From Mucilaginibacter celer (GTDB taxonomy: Bacteria > Bacteroidota > Bacteroidia > Sphingobacteriales > Sphingobacteriaceae), in NCBI RefSeq assembly GCF_003576455.2, contig NZ_CP032869.1, positions 5,580,001 to 5,644,000 of the forward strand: a DNA stretch of 64,000 nt, written 5' to 3'. The notes beneath the pieces were generated by a model, which ran no database searches, had not been told where the DNA came from, and saw only the letters and a program-made list of their open reading frames with translations. The translations under genes and the position numbers were made by a program. Of this stretch, positions 35,415 to 44,226 are shown piece by piece; within the stretch, counting starts at the first letter, position 1; each line of letters begins with the position of its first letter.

Positions 35415-35434
35415 TTAATCAATCGTTTGATTAA
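35415..35434. promoter_or_regulatory. TetR-type palindromic operator
   Basis: TTAATCAA-TCGT-TTGATTAA: 8-bp arms, perfectly complementary, 4-base centre, 47 bases upstream of the efflux pump start. The ATCAATCGnTTGAT type of half-site is common for TetR/AcrR repressors. The adjacent TetR gene is the obvious candidate. Confidence 0.65.
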
Positions 35435-35596
35435 AACAATTGTTTAAAACACAAGCTTTGTTTGTTTACATGGCTTTGACTTTTTGATAGATGATCATAA
35501 TCTAAGTATCTGGCATAAATCCCCCTCAAAAGCGGCATAATCAACACCTCCGGAGGATATTTAAAATGCGGTAGCTTTATACACATAATCCTAAAC

Positions 35597-36043
35597 ATGA
35601 AAACAGTATTTGATAAAGCAGTACGCGATGACCTGATTAACCGGATTAATTCATTAAATGAAAACAGTAGAGCCCAATGGGGTAAAATGAGTGTTTACCA
35701 GATGCTGAAGCATTGCACCCTGGCCGAAGAAATGTACCTGGGTAAAACACATTACAAACGCACTTTGCCCGGCCTGCTGTTTGGCAAAATTGCGCTGAAA
35801 AGCCTGTTGAAAGACGAAACGCCGATGAGCCGGAATGCGCCAACAAGCAAACACTTTATTGTAACCGAAACCGGTGGCAGTGTTTCAGCCCAAAAGCACC
35901 TTTGGATAGATCTTATGGAGGCCTATGCAGATTTTTCGCACCCCGAAATTGAGCATTGGTTTTTTGGTAAGATGACCAAAGAGCAGGTAGGCCTTTTTGT
36001 TTACAAACATACCGATCATCATTTAAGGCAGTTTGGAAGCTAA
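35597..36043 (+). CDS. DUF1569 family protein (DinB-like fold)
   Basis: The 148-residue protein matches the DUF1569 pattern: RINSLNENSRAQWGKMSVYQMLKHCTLAEEMYLG, and the final FVYKHTDHHLRQFG with His residues placed for metal binding, as in the DinB four-helix bundle. No reaction is established for the family. It is a single gene followed 55 bases later by the deformylase-like gene on the same strand. Confidence 0.85.
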   Translation: MKTVFDKAVRDDLINRINSLNENSRAQWGKMSVYQMLKHCTLAEEMYLGKTHYKRTLPGLLFGKIALKSLLKDETPMSRNAPTSKHFIVTETGGSVSAQKHLWIDLMEAYADFSHPEIEHWFFGKMTKEQVGLFVYKHTDHHLRQFGS

Positions 36044-36098
36044 GCAAAGTAAATTAAACGGGTAAGACCCCAAATTGTGCCTACATTTATGCCCGGCT

Positions 36099-36584
36099 AT
36101 GAAAACACTTAACGATTTACTGTTGCTTGGCGATGAGCGCCTGTACCAGGTTTGCGATCCGGTTTTAAAAAACGAGCTGCCGCTTGTAGCAGACCGGGTT
36201 ACCGATCTGCACAACGTGATGCAGCAAATAAGGGAAAAGTACAACTTCGGCAGGGCTATTGCGGCACCCCAACTGGGCATTATGAAGCGGTTGGTTTATA
36301 TGAATATTGATAAGCCGGTTGTTTTTATTAACCCCGAAATACGTGATGCAAGTGATGAGCTTTTTGAGCTTTGGGATGATTGCATGAGCTTCCCTAATTT
36401 GTTGGTGAAGGTAAAGCGGCATAAACAAATCAGCATTAATTACCTTGATGAAAACTGGCAACCTCACCAATGGGTAATGAAAAATGATCTGGCCGAACTG
36501 ATGCAGCACGAGCACGATCATTTAAACGGCATATTGTGCACTATGCGGGCAGTGGATAACATGGCATTTAAATGGCGGCCATAA
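36099..36584 (+). CDS. peptide deformylase family protein with altered motifs
   Basis: From the ATG at 36099 the product has 161 residues; a start eight codons upstream is less likely. The three deformylase motifs are recognisable but changed: GxGLAAPQ reads GRAIAAPQLG, EGCLS reads DDCMSFP (the metal-binding Cys is kept), and HExxH reads QHEHDHLNG (both His and the Glu are kept). The metal site is therefore complete, whereas the substrate-side Gly and Leu of motif 2 are not. It may be a secondary deformylase or act on another formylated peptide. It is a short stand-alone gene, and the true def is probably elsewhere. Confidence 0.75.
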   Translation: MKTLNDLLLLGDERLYQVCDPVLKNELPLVADRVTDLHNVMQQIREKYNFGRAIAAPQLGIMKRLVYMNIDKPVVFINPEIRDASDELFELWDDCMSFPNLLVKVKRHKQISINYLDENWQPHQWVMKNDLAELMQHEHDHLNGILCTMRAVDNMAFKWRP

Positions 36585-36661
36585 AGGGTAAATAAATGTT
36601 AAAAGGCCTGTAACGTATGCCCGCCAAACGTTGTCATACTACAAAGCAAACTAAACCCATT

Positions 36662-37702
36662 ATGAAAAATTACATTTTACTGTTGTTGCTTGCCGGGCAA
36701 ACCGCCATGGCAACAGCACAAGACAGAGATAGCCGTTCGTTATACCTTACCAAATCGTTAGCTAATGATGCTGTTAACAGTGTGTTGGTCAATACATCGG
36801 GCGGTGGTATTGTTGTGAGCGGGAAAGCCGGCGAGGCTCCGCGTGTTGAAGTTTACATTAAAGGCAACAACGGCAGCATATTATCGAAAGAAGAGATTCA
36901 AAAACGCCTTGAAAAGGATTATACGCTTGATGTATCGGTTAGCGGGCACCAGGTTAGAGCTATCGCGAAAAGCAAACACCAGAGCTTTTTTAACTGGCGC
37001 AGTTCGTTAAATATCGCTTTCAGAATTTACGTGCCCGAGCAATGCTCAACCGATCTGCAAACCAGCGGAGGCGGTATAGGTATCGATAACTTAAAGGGTA
37101 ACCAAAAATTCAGCACCAGCGGAGGCGGCTTACAGATTGACAGGCTTTACGGCGTAGTTCGCGGTAATACCAGCGGCGGTGGCATCCATGTATCTAACTC
37201 GGGTAATGATATTTCGCTCGAAACCAGCGGCGGCGGTATCGAGGCCAAAAACTGCAGCGGAAAGATCAGACTGGAAACCAGCGGTGGGGGCATCACTTTA
37301 GAAAACCTGAAAGGTACCATTAATGCCGAAACCAGCGGCGGCGGCGTTGACGGCAATAACATCGATGGTGAACTGATCACCACCACATCGGGCGGCAGCA
37401 TCAGCCTTAAACGTATGGCCGGCAGCATCAGCGCCTCAACCAGCGGCGGCGGTTTGTATGCCCAGTTGCTTAAAGTTGGCAAATACCTGAAACTGGAATC
37501 GAGCGCGGGTAATGTTGATATCGAATTACCTCAAAACCAGGGCTATGACCTTGATCTGCGCGGCGATGGCGTATCACCATCATCATTGGCAAAATTTAAC
37601 GGTTCGTGGGAAAAAGAACGTGTACGCGGCAGCTACAACGGCGGCGGCATCCCGGTTAAAGCCGAATCATCGGGCGGCAGCGTTAACCTGCGATTGAAGT
37701 AA
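36662..37702 (+). CDS. DUF4097 family exported beta-helical repeat protein
   Basis: From the ATG at 36662 the protein has 346 residues and a signal peptide (cleavage after MATAQ). The core consists of nine nearly regular repeats of 17-22 residues, each with TSGGG or TSGGS followed by I/L/V and an alternating pattern, as in TSGGGIGIDNLKG and TSGGGITLENLKG. These stack as a right-handed beta-helix typical of DUF4097/DUF4098 proteins, which are surface or periplasmic proteins of unknown binding role. A terminator follows. The regularity makes the locus a possible site of repeat-number variation. Confidence 0.82.
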   Translation: MKNYILLLLLAGQTAMATAQDRDSRSLYLTKSLANDAVNSVLVNTSGGGIVVSGKAGEAPRVEVYIKGNNGSILSKEEIQKRLEKDYTLDVSVSGHQVRAIAKSKHQSFFNWRSSLNIAFRIYVPEQCSTDLQTSGGGIGIDNLKGNQKFSTSGGGLQIDRLYGVVRGNTSGGGIHVSNSGNDISLETSGGGIEAKNCSGKIRLETSGGGITLENLKGTINAETSGGGVDGNNIDGELITTTSGGSISLKRMAGSISASTSGGGLYAQLLKVGKYLKLESSAGNVDIELPQNQGYDLDLRGDGVSPSSLAKFNGSWEKERVRGSYNGGGIPVKAESSGGSVNLRLK

Positions 37703-37725
37703 TCGTTTTATATAGATTAAGTATA

Positions 37726-37754
37726 AGCCCTGGTTTCATAAACCGGGGCTTTTT
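37726..37754 (+). terminator. terminator after the DUF4097 gene
   Basis: AGCCCTGGTTT pairs with AAACCGGGGCT (one G-T pair) and is followed by TTTT. Confidence 0.8.
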
Positions 37755-37908
37755 AGTTTTGCAATGAGTGCATTCTTACCCCTTATTAATTCGTTGATTT
37801 AAATTAATATTCGCAATTGATCTTAATCAATACAAATAATTGTTTATTAACGCAGGATGTATACCTTTGAATTAATTATTAAAAAAGCACTTAAACCAAT
37901 TCACAAAA

Positions 37909-38631
37909 ATGAAGAAAACAATCCTTCCTGTTATCCTGTTTTTTGCCTTAACTTTAAATAGTTACGCCCAGGACAAAAAAGTTGCAGTAGTTACATTTTA
38001 TGCCGTTAAACAAATTGACGTTGGCGGCTTTGGCAACGCAGCTCAATTGGCGGTTAAACTGGCCGATGATCCTAATTTTAATGTTGCGCCGATGCTAACA
38101 AACTTTCACGATCAGTTTTTTAATGATTATGCTAAAAGTTTTCCTTTTCAACTGCTTCCGGAAGATCAGATTATCAATAACGATGCTTACAAAGCTTATG
38201 TACCTGTTGGCGAAGAAGCAACAAGCGGTGTTTTAAAAGATACCCATAACCTGCCATATAACGGTTATAAAATTGTTTTGCCGTTAATGGGGCACGCTAA
38301 TGAAAAAAACCTGCTTGGAATTTTCAACCAGGCCGATGGCGTAATGAAAGTTTATATCAATTTTTCGCTTTCGCAGATAGGCTTCGGCGGTATGGGTGTT
38401 GTTAAAGTAACCGCTTTTGCCAACATCGCCCTATTCAATAAGGATGGAGAAAAAGTATTTTCGATAAAAGAAGATGCGAGGTCAAAAAGTTCGAGCCCGT
38501 TAATTGGCGGCGTACCTGTAATGACTCCTGAAAAAATATTGCCCATGTGCGAAAGCGCCTTAACCGAACTAATGAACGATTTGCAAAAAGATATGCCCAA
38601 AATCATCAAAAAGGCAAACGCAAAACTGTAA
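37909..38631 (+). CDS. exported hypothetical protein
   Basis: The product has 240 residues with a clear signal peptide (residues 1-21, ending SYAQ). The mature part begins DKKVAVVTFYAVKQIDVGGFG and contains LPLMGHANEKNLLGIFNQADGVMKVYINFSLSQIGFGGMG, followed by a helical C-terminus. I do not recognise the family. It may be periplasmic or outer-membrane attached. The following gene starts 30 bases after its stop, so the two may be co-transcribed. Confidence 0.7.
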   Translation: MKKTILPVILFFALTLNSYAQDKKVAVVTFYAVKQIDVGGFGNAAQLAVKLADDPNFNVAPMLTNFHDQFFNDYAKSFPFQLLPEDQIINNDAYKAYVPVGEEATSGVLKDTHNLPYNGYKIVLPLMGHANEKNLLGIFNQADGVMKVYINFSLSQIGFGGMGVVKVTAFANIALFNKDGEKVFSIKEDARSKSSSPLIGGVPVMTPEKILPMCESALTELMNDLQKDMPKIIKKANAKL

Positions 38632-38660
38632 CAGCTAAACCGGATAACCTTTCAAATTTT

Positions 38661-39143
38661 ATGAATAACGATGGAACAAACAGGCGTTGGTTTTATTCAT
38701 GGCCAGCTTTGTTTGTTTCCATTGTTATTGTACTCTTTTTCATTCTGATATATTCGGTTAAAAACAAAAATAAAACACCCGGCAACCGGGAAATCACCGC
38801 TCCCGACCTTTTAAAGTTGATCAATAGTAATCCTGCCGATTACACCACCGAACTCAATAAAATTATTCCCGGCTGGACATTCAACCCGGATAAAAACCGA
38901 TGGATTAACCCACAACGGCAAAGCGCCCTGGCCATCAGGATGAACGAGCTGCGATTAATGGAACCGGTTAAATACTACAATTCGTTTTCCACGTATCTTG
39001 AAAGCCATAATTTTAACCTGATAAGTATCAGCGCCCCCGCCGGCACTTCAAAAGCCACAAAAAAAATCTTTGAAAACAATGACTATATTTTTACTATCGA
39101 AGCTGATGGCCAATATGTAATGATATCCCTTGCCGGCAGATAA
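38661..39143 (+). CDS. single-pass membrane protein, hypothetical
   Basis: A start at 38661 (MNNDGTNRRWFYSWPALFV) gives 160 residues; the longer frame from 38547 would overlap the upstream gene by 85 bases in another reading frame and is less likely. One transmembrane helix (FVSIVIVLFFILIYSV) near the N-terminus anchors a mostly soluble C-terminal domain containing PDLLKLINSNPADYTTELNKIIPGW. I recognise no family. It is probably linked with the exported protein upstream. Confidence 0.65.
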   Translation: MNNDGTNRRWFYSWPALFVSIVIVLFFILIYSVKNKNKTPGNREITAPDLLKLINSNPADYTTELNKIIPGWTFNPDKNRWINPQRQSALAIRMNELRLMEPVKYYNSFSTYLESHNFNLISISAPAGTSKATKKIFENNDYIFTIEADGQYVMISLAGR

Positions 39144-39509
39144 ATGTTCCCGCCAATCTACAATCAGGTGGCAGATTGTTCATAAACTCCAATTGGTTTT
39201 TGCCCATAATAATACCCTGAGTTTATATCCTCTTGGCAGTTGCCTTATAACAGCGTTTTTACAAAGCGTTAAAGTTTAAAGCCTGTTAATCTTCCATTAA
39301 CAGAGCTTTCCTGCTTATCTGCAACAACCATTTGGAAATCAGCCACAAACGCCTCAATTAAATAAATCAATATCAATTTTAATTAATAGATAAGTTAACC
39401 TGCTATTTATTTCACGATAATAAAACAACCGTTGCTTTGCCGCAATTATCGCCCGCCTATTCTCAACTTGGGCATCTTTTAAAAAGGGGTTTATCATTAA
39501 TTAAAAACT
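39144..39509. other. AT-rich leader region before susC
   Basis: These 366 bases hold no gene. An imperfect repeat CAATCTACAATC/GATTGT near 39154-39179 and an A-rich stretch ahead of the susC ATG are present, but I could not assign a promoter or a sigma/anti-sigma system. Confidence 0.3.
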
Positions 39510-42503
39510 ATGGAAAAACACTACAGATTTATTTTCGGGCCATTGCACAGATCGGGTAAAACGATTTGTCTTTTTATGCTGATGCTGATGGCCTCATCAA
39601 TTGCGTTTGCGCAGCAACGCGTAGTTAAAGGTACTGTTACCGACGAGAGTAACCTACCCCTGCCGGGCGTTGTGGTAACCGTGCAAAGTACAGGCAAGGC
39701 AACCTCAACCAATGCCAACGGCGGCTACCAGGTTACCGTAAGCGGCGCCGACGATGTAATTAAATTCAGCTTTTTAGGCTCGGTGCCAAAACAGGTTACT
39801 GTTGGCGAAAAAAATGTGGTTAACGTAACCATGGTAACTGATACCAAGCAACTGAAAGATGTGGTGGTTATTGGTTACGGCACGGCCAGCCGTAAAGACG
39901 TAACCGGCGCCATTACCTCAGTAAAAGCCGATGAGTTTAACAATGGCGTACTTACTACTCCTGCCGAGTTATTGCAGGGTAAAGTTGCCGGCTTAAACAT
40001 CAGCAAAAGCGGCGACCCTAACAAACCGCCTGCGGCCATATTAAGGGGGCCGTCAACCCTGCGCGACGGTGCTGCCATCCAGCCTTTTTATGTAATTGAC
40101 GGTGTGCCAGGCGCATCTATCGATTTGTTGGCACCTGCCGATATCGAAAGTATTGATGTGTTGAAAGATGCTTCATCAACAGCCATCTATGGTTCGCGTG
40201 CGGCAAACGGTGTTATCATCGTTACTACCAAACGTGCCAAATCAGGCCAAACCAGGTTAACCTACAGCGCTTATGCCGCGGTTGAAAACGTATCAAAAAA
40301 CATCGATGTATTAACCGGCGATGAGCTACGTAAATACCTTACTGATAACGGTGTGCCTAAACTAAGTGCTGCCGACGACGACGGTTCAAACACCAACTGG
40401 CAAAAACTGGCCGAGCGTACAGGTTATTCTCAAAACCACAACCTATCGTATGGTGGTGCAGGTACCAACTCGGAGTATGGTGCAAGCGTAAACTATATGA
40501 AAAACAATGGTATTTTGAAAAACACCAGTTTGGAGCGTACCATTTACAAAGGCTATATCAACCAGCGCTTTTTTAATGATCGTTTAAAGCTGGGCATCAC
40601 GCTTACCAACAGCGCTACCAAAAACAACGATATTTTTCAGAGCCAGGTGTTATCGGGAATCCTGTTCTACCTGCCAACGGTTAGTCCTTTCAACGCCGAT
40701 GGTACTTATAAAGAAAACTATACCCGTACCGGTAGCGGTCCGCTAAACCCATTATCGTTAATTAACAACAACTTCACCAAAACCGAGAATAACAAAACCC
40801 TGATCAATGGTTTTGCATCGGTAGACATTTTGAAAGGGTTAAAATTCACCATTTCGGGATCAACCCAAAAAGAACAAAACAACGTTAATACCTACTCAAC
40901 CAGCCAGTCGGGTATTTATGTTAATGCAGGTGGTGTGGCTGTGCGCAGCGCTTATACCAATACCAGCAACGTGTTGGAAGCTTATTTTAACTACGACCGT
41001 ACTTTCGGCCAGCACTCACTGAAGTTATTAGGCGGTTACTCCTACCAGCAGGATCGTAACAACGATGGTTTCGGTGTACAAACGCAAGGTTTCTCGAACG
41101 ACTTTTTAACTTACAATTTCCTGGCGCTGTCAAACCCTACACAGCTTTCGCAAATTGTTTTTAACCAGTCGTACATCTCAACCTTAAGGCTTATCTCGTT
41201 CTATGGCCGTGCCCAATACCAGTTTGCTGATAAATACCTGTTACAGGCTTCGTTAAGGGAAGACGGTTCATCAGCATTCGGTTTAAACAACCGTCATGGT
41301 TATTTCCCTGCTGCTTCTGCGGGCTGGAAAATCATCAGCGAAGATTTCATGAAATCTGTTCCGGTTGTAAGCGATTTAAAATTAAGAGCAGGTTACGGCG
41401 TATCTGGTAACAGCCTTGGTTTTGATGCCTTTACCGCACAGCTGATTTACGGTGTGCCTCCGGGTGGCGGTAAATTTTTAAGCAATGGCAACATTGTAAA
41501 CCCAATTGGCCCGGTACGTAACCCTAACCCCGATTTGAAATGGGAAAGTACTGCCACCACCAACATCGGTTTGGATTTCGGTTTGTTCAACAACCGCTTA
41601 ACCGGTTCGGTTGATTATTATATCAAGAAAACGTCTGATCTGATCACCACCCTGCAGGTATCAACCACTCAATATTTTTACCAGTATTTAACCGCTAACG
41701 TGGGTAAAATGAAAAATACCGGTATCGAGGTTGTGATCAATGCCATCCCGGTAAAATCGCAGGCGTTTACATGGCGTACATCATTTAACGTTACGCACAA
41801 CAAAAACATGGTTGAAAGCTTGTCGCAAGGTAACCTGGCACTTCCTTACATCCAAACAGCTCAACTCGGCGGTAAAGGCCAATCAGGTAATTACAGCCAG
41901 ATTATCCAACCGGGTTATGCTTTGGGTACTTTTGATTTATGGCACTATATGGGCAAAAACCAAAATGGTGTAAGTACTTTTCAAAAAGCCGATGGTTCTG
42001 TAGTAGCCAGCCAGCCGCTAACCAGCGATCAATTCATCAAATACGATGCGCAGCCAAAACTGATCTACGGCTGGAGCAACAGCTTCTTCTACAAAAACTT
42101 CGATTTAAACTTTTTGGTGCGCGGCGTGTATGGCAACAAAGTTCTGAACGCAACCCTTGCGTCACTGAACAACCCCGCCGATGCCAAACTGCAAAACATC
42201 CCGAGGTTTACCTTAGGCGAATCGTTTAAAGATATCAATGCCTACCTCATTTCGGATCGTTTCCTGGAAAGCGGCTCGTACCTGCGTTTGGATAATGCCA
42301 CTTTTGGTTATACCATCAAGCCACATATCCAGGCTATTAAAAGCCTTCGTTTTTACGCTTCGGGCAACAACATTTTCATCATCACCAAATACCGTGGTGT
42401 TGATCCGGAGGTTAACATCGGCGGTTTGACCCCGGGTATTGACAACCGCGATTTTTATCCTAAAACACGTACCTTCAGCTTAGGTTTAACCGCATCATTC
42501 TAA
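39510..42503 (+). CDS. SusC/RagA family TonB-dependent outer-membrane receptor
   Basis: The 997-residue protein has a signal peptide (ending IAFAQ, about residue 35), then a carboxypeptidase-like DUF4480-type domain (VVKGTVTDESNLPLPGVVV, residues ~38-120) and the plug domain containing DVVVIGYGTASRKDVTGA, AELLQGKVAGLNI and IESIDVLKDASSTAIYGSRAANGVIIVTTK. The remainder is the beta-barrel ending in the aromatic FSLGLTASF. SusC works with SusD to import oligomers energised by TonB. The companion lipoprotein gene begins 27 bases later. The substrate is suggested by the downstream phosphoinositide phospholipase rather than a glycoside hydrolase. No anti-sigma or FecR gene is adjacent. Confidence 0.95.
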   Translation: MEKHYRFIFGPLHRSGKTICLFMLMLMASSIAFAQQRVVKGTVTDESNLPLPGVVVTVQSTGKATSTNANGGYQVTVSGADDVIKFSFLGSVPKQVTVGEKNVVNVTMVTDTKQLKDVVVIGYGTASRKDVTGAITSVKADEFNNGVLTTPAELLQGKVAGLNISKSGDPNKPPAAILRGPSTLRDGAAIQPFYVIDGVPGASIDLLAPADIESIDVLKDASSTAIYGSRAANGVIIVTTKRAKSGQTRLTYSAYAAVENVSKNIDVLTGDELRKYLTDNGVPKLSAADDDGSNTNWQKLAERTGYSQNHNLSYGGAGTNSEYGASVNYMKNNGILKNTSLERTIYKGYINQRFFNDRLKLGITLTNSATKNNDIFQSQVLSGILFYLPTVSPFNADGTYKENYTRTGSGPLNPLSLINNNFTKTENNKTLINGFASVDILKGLKFTISGSTQKEQNNVNTYSTSQSGIYVNAGGVAVRSAYTNTSNVLEAYFNYDRTFGQHSLKLLGGYSYQQDRNNDGFGVQTQGFSNDFLTYNFLALSNPTQLSQIVFNQSYISTLRLISFYGRAQYQFADKYLLQASLREDGSSAFGLNNRHGYFPAASAGWKIISEDFMKSVPVVSDLKLRAGYGVSGNSLGFDAFTAQLIYGVPPGGGKFLSNGNIVNPIGPVRNPNPDLKWESTATTNIGLDFGLFNNRLTGSVDYYIKKTSDLITTLQVSTTQYFYQYLTANVGKMKNTGIEVVINAIPVKSQAFTWRTSFNVTHNKNMVESLSQGNLALPYIQTAQLGGKGQSGNYSQIIQPGYALGTFDLWHYMGKNQNGVSTFQKADGSVVASQPLTSDQFIKYDAQPKLIYGWSNSFFYKNFDLNFLVRGVYGNKVLNATLASLNNPADAKLQNIPRFTLGESFKDINAYLISDRFLESGSYLRLDNATFGYTIKPHIQAIKSLRFYASGNNIFIITKYRGVDPEVNIGGLTPGIDNRDFYPKTRTFSLGLTASF

Positions 42504-42530
42504 AACAAAACACCAGAAGAAAGACACGAG

Positions 42531-44147
42531 ATGAAAAAGATATTTTTAGCATGTGCCGCAATTGCCACCATGGTGGGCACCTATTCATGTACAAAATTGG
42601 ACGTACCTGTAGAATCGCAGTACGTACAATCAAACTTCCCATCAACCGATGCGGATTATACCGCTTTGCTGGGTTCAATTTATTCTAACCTGTCGTCAAG
42701 CTATGCCGTACCTTACTGGCGTATGCAGGACATGTCGACCGATGAGGCTATTTTGCCGGCCCGCGACGGTAACTTTGACGACGGCGGCCAGTACCGCCAG
42801 CTACATTACCACACCTGGACCTTTGATCATCCAAACGTAATTGGCGTATGGCAATGGGGTTTTGGCGGTATCAACAGCTGTAACCGGATCATGAGCGTTA
42901 TTAACGGTTCATCATCATCGGCTGCCAAAAAAGCCTCGTCAATTGCCGAGGTTAAAGCCATGCGTGCCCTTTACATGTATTTTATGATGGATTTGTACGG
43001 TAACGTACCCATCATTACCGAGTTCCCGGTAACTACACAACCGGCTACCCAGCCGCGCGCCAAAGTATATGAGTTTATTGAAAGCGAACTGAAAAGCGTG
43101 TTGCCATTATTGCCTTCAAAAAGTAACAGCGCATCAGTAAATGTTGCGCAATACGGCCGCCCAACCAAAGGCATGGTTTTCGCCTTGCTTGCAAAAATGT
43201 ACCTTAACTCGGGCGTGTATACCGGTACTACCCGTTACCAGGAAACCGTTGCTATGTGCGATAGCGTGCAGGCTAATACCAATTACTTCCTGGATGCTAA
43301 ATTCCGCGATATCTTTTTGCCAACCAACGGACCGCAGGTTAATGAAACCATTTTTGCCGTTCCTTACGATCAGCAGATTCCGGGCAACCAGTTTACCCGT
43401 TTCGGCTTTTTCTACTACCTGGTTAACGCATATGGCTTTAACGTTGGTTTAAGTATTGCTATGAGCACCACGCCCGAGTTTTATAACCGCTTTAATATTC
43501 CGGGCGATGACCGTACCAAAACATGGCTGGCCGGTCCGCAGTATTACCCTGATGGCAATGGCGGTTTCACCAATCAGCCGGTTTACTATCCTGCGCCAAA
43601 TGCCGATAAGCAGATCAACATTATCCCAACTCTAACACTTACCGGTTTAAAACCGATGGATTTGGGTAATGATGTGGTAACATCACAGTCGGAAGGTGTA
43701 CGTTCAATCAAATACTACCCGGATGTGAACATTATCCAGGCTACGCGTTTAAACAGTAACGATGTGCCGGTATTCCGTTTGGCTGATGTTTATTTAATGA
43801 AGGCCGAGGCTATTTTACGCGGTGCTGCGCCAACCACTATCAACGGCGACGCACAAACACCGCTTAGCTTAGTGAACAAGCTGCGCACCCGCGCCCACGC
43901 ACAGGCCGCTTCATCGATTGATTTGGATGGCTTGTTAGACGAGCGCGCCCGCGAACTGTCATGGGAAGCATGGCGCCGTAACGACCTGATCCGTTATGGA
44001 TTGTTCGAGAAAGAATATCCGCTTCCGGTTATGGGTGGCAAAACCGATGATCTGAAAATGAACACCGATCCAAGCCGCAGGTTATACCCAATTCCATCAA
44101 CCGAGTTGAAAACCAACCCTAACCTGAAACAAAACCCGGGTTATTAA
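42531..44147 (+). CDS. SusD/RagB family outer-membrane lipoprotein
   Basis: The 538-residue protein has a lipoprotein signal with lipobox Cys20 (MVGTYSCTKLD). SusD features include the helical TPR-like body (LRTRAHAQAASSIDLDGLLDERARELSWEAWRRNDLIRYG), and the closing RLYPIPSTELKTNPNLKQNPGY is the family C-terminus. It caps the SusC barrel and binds the incoming ligand. The gene follows susC after 27 bases and is followed by an intrinsic terminator. Confidence 0.95.
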   Translation: MKKIFLACAAIATMVGTYSCTKLDVPVESQYVQSNFPSTDADYTALLGSIYSNLSSSYAVPYWRMQDMSTDEAILPARDGNFDDGGQYRQLHYHTWTFDHPNVIGVWQWGFGGINSCNRIMSVINGSSSSAAKKASSIAEVKAMRALYMYFMMDLYGNVPIITEFPVTTQPATQPRAKVYEFIESELKSVLPLLPSKSNSASVNVAQYGRPTKGMVFALLAKMYLNSGVYTGTTRYQETVAMCDSVQANTNYFLDAKFRDIFLPTNGPQVNETIFAVPYDQQIPGNQFTRFGFFYYLVNAYGFNVGLSIAMSTTPEFYNRFNIPGDDRTKTWLAGPQYYPDGNGGFTNQPVYYPAPNADKQINIIPTLTLTGLKPMDLGNDVVTSQSEGVRSIKYYPDVNIIQATRLNSNDVPVFRLADVYLMKAEAILRGAAPTTINGDAQTPLSLVNKLRTRAHAQAASSIDLDGLLDERARELSWEAWRRNDLIRYGLFEKEYPLPVMGGKTDDLKMNTDPSRRLYPIPSTELKTNPNLKQNPGY

Positions 44148-44163
44148 TCGTAACTTTTTAATA

Positions 44164-44200
44164 AAAGCGCAAAAGGACTTACCTTTTGCGCTTTGTTTTG
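44164..44200 (+). terminator. terminator or attenuator between susD and the phospholipase gene
   Basis: AAAGCGCAAAAGG (44164-44176) pairs perfectly with CCTTTTGCGCTTT (44182-44194), followed by GTTTTG. The phospholipase ATG is only 27 bases further on, so it may attenuate read-through rather than end the operon. Confidence 0.7.
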
Positions 44201-44226
44201 TTAAACCAAAAACAACTCTACTAAAA

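Noticed and set aside
36662..37702. Tandem repeat called as a mobile or CRISPR-like element
   Set aside because: The periodicity belongs to an open coding frame with a signal peptide and beta-helix repeats.
38547..38660. Upstream start for the single-pass membrane protein
   Set aside because: It would overlap the preceding gene by 85 bases in another frame and adds a basic stretch with no support.
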